NCBI GenBank assembly: GCA_029882335.1
Contig: JAOUKW010000019.1
Coordinates: 1 to 20,366 of the forward strand
Origin: Candidatus Heimdallarchaeota archaeon
GTDB taxonomy: Archaea > Asgardarchaeota > Heimdallarchaeia > Heimdallarchaeales > Kariarchaeaceae
Direction of reading: 5' to 3'
Length of the DNA: 20,366 nucleotides
The notes under the pieces are model-generated. The model ran no database searches. It had not been told where the DNA came from and was given only the letters and a program-made list of their open reading frames with translations. The position numbers and the translations under genes are program-made. Positions 15,616 to 20,366 of this stretch are shown here, piece after piece; position 1 is the first letter of the stretch; the number at the start of each line of letters is the position of its first letter.

Positions 15616-15621
15616 TTTTTT
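15616..15621 (+). terminator. T-run terminator after the PerR-like gene
   Basis: Six T residues begin 3 nt after the stop codon, without an obvious hairpin, as in archaeal U-tract termination. Confidence 0.4.
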
Positions 15622-15788
15622 CTGGATGTAAAAAATTACTAAATTAGTGTTACTTGATGTTGAAAATGCATTTGAAGTTAAAAATTAACACTGCATTTGA
15701 ATTTATTTTCAATCTTTAATTTTAATAATATTCGATCAGAAAAATAAGGATGAATTATCAATATAGAAAATTATTTGAAGATCATTAG

Positions 15789-16175
15789 TTAATTTATAAA
15801 GCTCTTGGAAATAACTCCTTTTTTTCCACGAAGTCCAGGATCATTTGTAAAAACACATGGAATTACATCTCGCAGCGAGATACCATATTTAACTGCAATT
15901 AACCGTTGGTACTTTAATGCCTGTTGAATAACTTTTTTTCTATGCTTTGTCCTTGTAGTACATGCATTTCTACCAGAATTTTGGAAATTTAGAAATTTAA
16001 CCTCAATATTGTAGATTGTGTTATTTTTTGAACGGTATATCAAGTCAGGGACACCTAGATTTGATAAATAGCCGTAAATAGGTTCATCCCTAGCAATTAA
16101 TATATCACATTCAGGAAAATATTTGTCGATATTAGCAACTAAATGATTAGTTAGTGTATATTCATTGTTTATCAT
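15789..16175 (-). CDS. PD-(D/E)xK nuclease-fold protein
   Basis: A small 128-residue protein with a single restriction-endonuclease-like core. The motif is LGVPDLIYR (Pro43-Asp44), then YNIEVKFLNF (Glu58 and Lys60), followed by a helix RKKVIQQALKYQRL whose Gln and Lys fit the usual post-motif helix. An N-terminal helix (YTLTNHLVANIDKYFP) holds no clear Glu in the classic place. The fold class is shared by Holliday-junction resolvases, restriction enzymes and many defence nucleases, and the target cannot be read from sequence. A segment rich in Lys and Arg (RTKHRKK) may touch nucleic acid. It is divergent from another nuclease-fold gene and preceded by two inverted repeats that may regulate it. 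Confidence 0.72.
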   Translation of the reverse strand: MINNEYTLTNHLVANIDKYFPECDILIARDEPIYGYLSNLGVPDLIYRSKNNTIYNIEVKFLNFQNSGRNACTTRTKHRKKVIQQALKYQRLIAVKYGISLRDVIPCVFTNDPGLRGKKGVISKSFIN

Positions 16176-16177
16176 AG

Positions 16178-16211
16178 TATATTACATCTCCTGTAGATGA
16201 AATGTAATATA
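16178..16211. repeat. Inverted repeat next to the start of the small nuclease gene
   Basis: TATATTACAT at 16178-16187 is matched by ATGTAATATA at 16202-16211, perfect over 10 bp with a 14-nt loop. Within it CATCT/AGATG forms a second short dyad. The left arm lies 3 nt from the ATG at 16175, so it would occupy the leader or promoter region. On the minus strand it also contains AGGAG and an in-frame ATG-TAA. Confidence 0.45.
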
Positions 16212-16217
16212 TCTAGG

Positions 16218-16230
16218 TAGTACTGTACTA
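16218..16230. repeat. Second inverted repeat TAGTAC-T-GTACTA
   Basis: A perfect 6-bp dyad around a single T, 7 bp from the preceding inverted repeat, in the region between two divergent nuclease-fold genes. The pair together look like operator sites for a dimeric regulator. Confidence 0.35.
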
Positions 16231-16446
16231 GGAATAGCTAAAAAATGTTGAGTCATATTGAAAGTTTCTTTAATGAATTTATCTCTTCTGCATCTGATGT
16301 GAAAAAGAATAAGTAATTTTACAATGGTAGATAAAATGACCAAAATTTTTGAATGAAGGGATCTTTCACTAAATAAGTAGTAATTATTACATTTATTTAA
16401 CATGGAACAAATTATTTGTCAAAATTTAGTATCTTTTTGACTTAAG

Positions 16447-16458
16447 TTAAATTATTAT
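16447..16458 (+). promoter_or_regulatory. TATA-like stretch before the larger nuclease gene
   Basis: TTAAATTATTAT is centred 23-24 nt before the ATG at 16476 and only about 8 nt before the GTG at 16461, favouring the ATG. Confidence 0.35.
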
Positions 16459-16475
16459 ACGTGAAGATAAAATTT

Positions 16476-17576
16476 ATGGAACTATCATCCTCTTGGGAAC
16501 AAATAATTAATTTTTATCAGAAATTGAATAAACCCAAATATATCATAGAAAGCATTAAGCTCTTTGCAAGAATATTTGATAAACCTGAAAGCATAACCGA
16601 ATTATTTGGTCTCTATTTTACTTCAGAGAAATATTATGATCAAAAATGGAAATTTCACCATCAATTTTTAAGTTCCTTTTCAAAGGATGATTTTCGTTAT
16701 TGGAAAAAAAGACTAGACAATGTAAATGATGAAATTAGAAGAAACAGTTCTCATGAATTTGATGTATACCAAAAATTGGAACTCTCAGGTTTTAATTTTG
16801 AGAGTATTGAAGAAACAACAAATTCAAGCACACCAGATTTCCAACTTCAAATTGATATGAATCACATAAACATAGAGGTATCTTCTATTACAGATGGACA
16901 AGATATTAAGAGAATGAACAAATTTCACAATCTTGTAAGAGAAATCATTCATTGGGCGAGTGTTGATCTTGAAGGGAAACCTACATTAAATATAGCAGGA
17001 ATTATTTCCAGACCACCCTCAAATTCAGATTTGATGGAGATTAAGGAAAAATACAAAAACAACATAGAAAAAAACTTCAAAGAGATATTGAATGGTGAGT
17101 TAATTAAAATTAAAATATCTGGTATTTTGATAACATGGATATCTGAAAATAAATTTCGGTCAAAATTCGATAATGAAAAGGTTTCTATGTGGATTTATGA
17201 TTATCGAGCACAAAGATCTCTTGAAGACAGAATTGTGGCCAAAATTGAAAATAAATATTCTAATGGACAACTAACGTATGACAAGAAACCAGGAATTTTG
17301 GTGATATATTCCCTAGAAGCATTAGACATATTGGAAAAACTGTGTCACTCTAAATATGATAGAATTACTAATAAATTGAGCTCTTATTCTGAAGTTTTAG
17401 GAGTAGTTCTTCTTATTCCTTCTATTTTTGGAAGGTATGCAAAACGAATCAAACCATCCTCCTGTCAGGGGAATAAATTATTTACCCAAATATCTGAACC
17501 AAAAAACCAATTAGTATTAATTTGGAAAAACACCAATATCAACTATTTTGAACAGGTCATGAACATCTTCACTTGA
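16476..17576 (+). CDS. PD-(D/E)xK nuclease-fold protein with long N- and C-terminal parts
   Basis: A 366-residue protein I cannot assign to a named family. After a helical N-terminal region of about 90 residues comes HEFDVYQKLELSGFNFESIEE, STPDFQL and HINIEVSSIT. This is the order Glu...Pro-Asp...Glu-x-x seen in PD-(D/E)xK nucleases, with Ser in the place of the usual Lys, so activity is uncertain. A further alpha/beta region follows (about 170-330), with strands such as KISGILITWIS and PGILVIYSLEAL. Similar layouts occur in orphan restriction-like and defence proteins. The frame can also start at GTG 16461, but a TATA-like stretch near 16447-16458 favours ATG 16476. It is divergent from the small nuclease gene and followed by a long gene-poor gap. 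Confidence 0.65.
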   Translation: MELSSSWEQIINFYQKLNKPKYIIESIKLFARIFDKPESITELFGLYFTSEKYYDQKWKFHHQFLSSFSKDDFRYWKKRLDNVNDEIRRNSSHEFDVYQKLELSGFNFESIEETTNSSTPDFQLQIDMNHINIEVSSITDGQDIKRMNKFHNLVREIIHWASVDLEGKPTLNIAGIISRPPSNSDLMEIKEKYKNNIEKNFKEILNGELIKIKISGILITWISENKFRSKFDNEKVSMWIYDYRAQRSLEDRIVAKIENKYSNGQLTYDKKPGILVIYSLEALDILEKLCHSKYDRITNKLSSYSEVLGVVLLIPSIFGRYAKRIKPSSCQGNKLFTQISEPKNQLVLIWKNTNINYFEQVMNIFT

Positions 17577-19053
17577 ATAATAAGTGATTATCAACAATTT
17601 AGAAAGATGAATCATTATGTTGATTTTCAATTAGTTGAGTTGGATCAAAATGTTTTATATACAAATAACTCTCTCAAATTCAATATACTTCTTTTTCTAC
17701 CATTCCTTACTCTTGAATAAATTAAACTAAAGACATGTTCTTCTCGGAACTTCATATTATCTCTTAAATGGTCTACTCAATCACCATCATTTAAATACCA
17801 CACTCTAAACTTCTTGAAAATGAAGTAAAGGAATTGATATCACTTAAAAAGAATTACTAAAAACAATTTTATGAAATAATACCTACTAAGATATTTCAAG
17901 TTCGCTCAAAATTTGGATAACCAATCTCATTTATTCTGTACATTGACATAACATTCGAGTTTGTTGAATACTTGAGACTGAATATATTTAACACATATAC
18001 GGAAATTACAAATTTTTGTTGGAGGAATTAATTAGATTAAAATGTAAAAGCCTTTTAAATTTTGATATAAATAAATTAAAAATATAAAAATGCAGTTATA
18101 TATCCAATTTGCAATTTTTTAGCAGCAGGAAAAGAATTTAGTGGGTCATGTAATTCATATTAAAAAGGGTACTGGCAATTTATTAGGTATTAATTATGAG
18201 GACAATTGAGATTAAGGATAAAAAGGGTTTGAAAAATGGTAAGTCACATAAAAAGACTACAAAATATACCATTAAAGTGAATACAATACATGTAGGACAT
18301 ATAATAAATATAATACAATCATCCGAGATAATGTCTAGAAACCCAGTATTAATCAGGAAATAACATCGCAAAACAGAATATCAAGATCTAAGTATAGTTA
18401 ATCCAAATTCTAAAATATTTTCTTAAATTATAAACATATTAAAATTTAAACGAGTTAATTGAGAAATATGTAAAAAAAGGAAATCATTCTTTAATTTATT
18501 AGGAGGTATTTGTAAAATTTTTTGGTTTAGTTTCGATTTTATTGGATTGAATTAATATGAAATCATGAGAATGCAGTATATTTCACATATAAAAAGTGGG
18601 AATACGATTAAATAACATCAAAATATATATGAAGTTATCTGAATAGGAATTGATTTTTCATTATTGAGAGTTATTAGACTTAAAATATTATGCTTCATTT
18701 CACTTACTAAATTTTACTTTGTTGTTATATTTTTCTAACCTTAGATATAGAATAATTGATTCTATTCCAAAAACTGAATGAATAAAGAAATCAGCAAATT
18801 TCCTTATAGAACTTGATTTGGAGATAAATAAGGAAGTGTATTTGTACTCATATCAAAATCTTTGAAAGTCTTTTAAATCCACTAGTTCCTTCTTTTTGTA
18901 ATCAGATATAATTACTTCGATTCTTAAATTTATTATTTGTTGAAGAAATATGAAATATTATATTAAAGATAAAACATAGTTCAAGGTTTGGAGTCCAAAA
19001 TTGGAAAGATTTAATTGATTATTATAACAAATCTATACTACAATCTCATAATA
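17577..19053. other. Long gene-poor AT-rich stretch
   Basis: About 1.5 kb with stops in all frames and no recognisable protein, tRNA, rRNA or insertion-sequence end. The only tidy small frame is at 18196-18363 (listed separately). A minus-strand open stretch near 18690-18850 (about 50 codons with no start codon) could be a gene remnant but has no family likeness. Such a gap beside nuclease and nucleotidyltransferase genes fits a region of insertion and decay, or an unrecognised RNA gene; neither is shown. Confidence 0.5.
18196..18363 (+). CDS. Possible 55-residue basic protein
   Basis: A short frame from ATG to TAA starting MRTIEIKDKKGLKNGKSHKK, rich in Lys, Thr and Ile. I do not recognise it. 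No TATA-like box sits at the exact distance seen elsewhere; the nearest is about 33 nt upstream. In an AT-rich gap a frame this short can arise by chance, though its basic, strand-like character is protein-like. Confidence 0.25.
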   Translation: MRTIEIKDKKGLKNGKSHKKTTKYTIKVNTIHVGHIINIIQSSEIMSRNPVLIRK

Positions 19054-19062
19054 TCTATAAAT
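19054..19062 (+). promoter_or_regulatory. TATA-like box of the nucleotidyltransferase gene
   Basis: TCTATAAAT is centred about 28 nt before the GTG at 19086 and supports that non-ATG start over the ATG at 19131. Confidence 0.4.
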
Positions 19063-19085
19063 CAGTTCATTAATATTGCAAAATA

Positions 19086-19886
19086 GTGAGATATAATGAT
19101 TCCGTTGCGATTGGGAATGCAATCTATAACATGGATCAAAATGTCAAAGTATCGCCAATTTTGAAGAGTTTGATTGAAGAAGTTGAGAAAATAGCAGAAG
19201 AGAAAGACTATCGATTAAAACCAATGGGTTCCCAAATTAAAAACACAGCACTTGATGGTTCAGACTATGATTTTTTACTCCTAACAGAAATAGGTTCAAA
19301 ATCACCAAAAAAGGTTCTCAATGATGTGGAAAAGGATTTTTCGCCACTAAGTGCATTTCAAGGGAATCATTCAATAATTGTAAAATCTAATGGAATCCAA
19401 GTGGATATTGTACCTGGTGAGAGAACCAAAGATTCAAATCTTTACAAAATCCCAGATAAAAGAATGGATGATTGGATAGTTCGAGGTCAAGACTGTTTCA
19501 TTGAATCTTTTCTTGAAGAAAACAACCGAAAAAATAATCGACTACAGACAGTCACAAAAATGTTAAAATTGTGGAAAGATTCTCATCCTAATTTCTCTAT
19601 CCCATCACTTGCAATTGAGAAAATTGTGTTTGATACTTTGTCGAATTACAAATATTTTACTATCACACATGTGAAAGGAACTTTAGTTTGTATGAAAGAA
19701 TTTTCTGAGAGAATAAAGAAACCAATCAAACATCCAGATCATGGTCCGCAACTAAACAAGTTGAATGACAATGAAAAGATCATTTGTAGTAAAACTTTAA
19801 AACGAAATCTTGAGTCAATTCAAGAAAGAAATCAAGAAAACTGGGTCAATGTATTTGGAGACGCATTTGGAGTATATTTAAATTAG
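19086..19886 (+). CDS. CD-NTase/OAS-like nucleotidyltransferase
   Basis: A 266-residue protein with the pol-beta nucleotidyltransferase signature MGS (Gly48-Ser49), a spacer, then DYDFLLL (Asp60 and Asp62) and the third carboxylate in GIQVDIVPG (Asp107). The helical second half has QTVTKMLKLWKDSH and SIPSLAIEKIVFDTL, the layout of OAS and bacterial cGAS/DncV-like (CD-NTase) enzymes. CD-NTases make cyclic di- or trinucleotides that switch on effectors in CBASS defence; CCA-adding or other transferases share the core. All three metal-binding Asp are intact, so it should be active. The GTG start is backed by a TATA-like box; an ATG at 19131 would remove 15 residues. The convergent nuclease-fold gene ends 2 bp away. 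No standard CBASS effector, E1/E2 or TRIP13/HORMA gene is in view. Confidence 0.78.
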   Translation: MRYNDSVAIGNAIYNMDQNVKVSPILKSLIEEVEKIAEEKDYRLKPMGSQIKNTALDGSDYDFLLLTEIGSKSPKKVLNDVEKDFSPLSAFQGNHSIIVKSNGIQVDIVPGERTKDSNLYKIPDKRMDDWIVRGQDCFIESFLEENNRKNNRLQTVTKMLKLWKDSHPNFSIPSLAIEKIVFDTLSNYKYFTITHVKGTLVCMKEFSERIKKPIKHPDHGPQLNKLNDNEKIICSKTLKRNLESIQERNQENWVNVFGDAFGVYLN

Positions 19887-19888
19887 AT

Positions 19889-20366
19889 TTAGATCCTGTC
19901 GAGTTCACTTACAAATGTTATATCTGAAAATGGCTTTTGGTAATACTGGATGTGAATTGGATATTCCACATCATTTATTAGAATAGAGGATCTTGTGTTC
20001 ATGATCTGATCCTTAAGTAAGTCAATTGGATCAAAATCAGGGTGGATAAGTAATGTCGGATTCTCATAGTGTAATTGAGTTACTCCATTAATCACATCAA
20101 TTAACTGAGAAATTGAATTTTCAAATTTTTGTACGACATCACAAATGTCATCCAAACTTTTACTTTTTAATTCAATGAATCTTACACATTTTCCCTCACC
20201 ATTTCTTGACGAGACATTATTTATAAAACAACAATCAGCTTGTTTCGTCCTTTTATTACACTCATCAGGTTTGTAAATATAGATCGTATTTTCAAAGTTC
20301 ATTACTGAACATTCTTCAGATCTAACAATTGGAACATCCTCAATATCCTCTGAGCAAATATCATTT
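19889..20366 (-). CDS. PD-(D/E)xK nuclease-fold protein, N-terminus may lie beyond the window
   Basis: The core reads QADCCFINN (Asp), then VRFIELKSK (Glu-x-Lys), followed by a helix SLDDICDVVQKFENSISQL. This is the D...ExK pattern of restriction-endonuclease-like proteins, and the ADCCFINN/FIELK pairing resembles a widespread family of uncharacterised bacterial proteins. From the ATG at 20302 it has 137 residues, but the frame stays open to the right edge (upstream residues include EDIEDVPIVRSEECSV) and no TATA-like box precedes that ATG. The gene may therefore start outside. Several Cys in the first 25 residues could bind metal. It converges on the nucleotidyltransferase gene, two bases apart. 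Whether it is an effector of that enzyme is a guess from position. Confidence 0.6.
   Translation of the reverse strand, partial: NDICSEDIEDVPIVRSEECSVMNFENTIYIYKPDECNKRTKQADCCFINNVSSRNGEGKCVRFIELKSKSLDDICDVVQKFENSISQLIDVINGVTQLHYENPTLLIHPDFDPIDLLKDQIMNTRSSILINDVEYPIHIQYYQKPFSDITFVSELDRI

Noticed and set aside
16182..16403. Minus-strand 73-residue frame between the two nuclease-fold genes
   Set aside because: No family likeness, and its 3' part runs through two perfect inverted repeats and up to the next gene's start region. The promoter spacing is poor. More likely intergenic sequence.
18183..18371. Minus-strand hydrophobic 62-residue frame
   Set aside because: Its hydrophobic look comes from reading A-rich sequence in reverse. 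The plus-strand frame over the same bases is slightly more protein-like.
17577..19085. CRISPR array, tRNA or insertion-sequence remnant in the gene-poor gap
   Set aside because: I see no regularly spaced repeats, no tRNA cloverleaf and no transposase likeness or paired terminal repeats.

Overview
The window reads as a piece of an AT-rich archaeal chromosome. Three things support this. (1) Many genes have an AT-only TATA-like box centred about 24-28 nt upstream of the start codon with no clear Shine-Dalgarno sequence, which is the layout of leaderless archaeal transcripts. (2) The acyl-CoA thiolase abuts a DUF35 (Zn-ribbon/OB-fold) partner, an archaeal arrangement. (3) There is a stand-alone PPC/DUF296 protein. 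The C45-type NTN hydrolase, crotonase, KatG and a protein with five C2H2 zinc fingers would fit an oxygen-tolerant Asgard (Heimdall-like) archaeon. That placement is inference, not something the sequence proves.

Layout. 1-7 kb is a metabolic segment. It holds the 5' part of IMP dehydrogenase (guaB, minus, running off the left edge), a PPC/DUF296 protein, the thiolase-DUF35 pair, an enoyl-CoA hydratase, a small membrane protein, an aldo/keto reductase and a C45-type acyltransferase/amidohydrolase. 7-12.8 kb holds a membrane-anchored alpha/beta hydrolase, an AlkD-type alkylation repair protein, a NYN-nuclease/C2H2 zinc-finger protein, a luciferase-like flavin oxidoreductase and an unrecognised 107-residue protein. 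12.9-15.6 kb is a divergent oxidative-stress pair, katG and a PerR-like Fur regulator. 15.8-20.4 kb is accessory in character: two PD-(D/E)xK nuclease-fold proteins, about 1.5 kb with no convincing gene, a CD-NTase/OAS-like nucleotidyltransferase, and a third PD-(D/E)xK protein that runs off the right edge.

How the genes work together. Thiolase plus DUF35 should act as one acyl-CoA condensing or cleaving enzyme, and the nearby crotonase would fit the same acyl-CoA chemistry. KatG and the PerR-like regulator form a classical peroxide-response pair. The right-hand part may be a defence or mobile island: a nucleotidyltransferase that could make a signal, with nuclease-fold proteins around it. 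No canonical CBASS effector is visible, and the functional link is inference from position.

The most notable oddities are: the thiolase frame, whose only upstream ATG is followed immediately by TAA; the NYN protein with five C2H2 fingers; the CD-NTase/nuclease region; paired inverted repeats in front of one nuclease gene; and an IMP dehydrogenase with no in-frame ATG start. I recognise no tRNA, rRNA, CRISPR array or insertion sequence.
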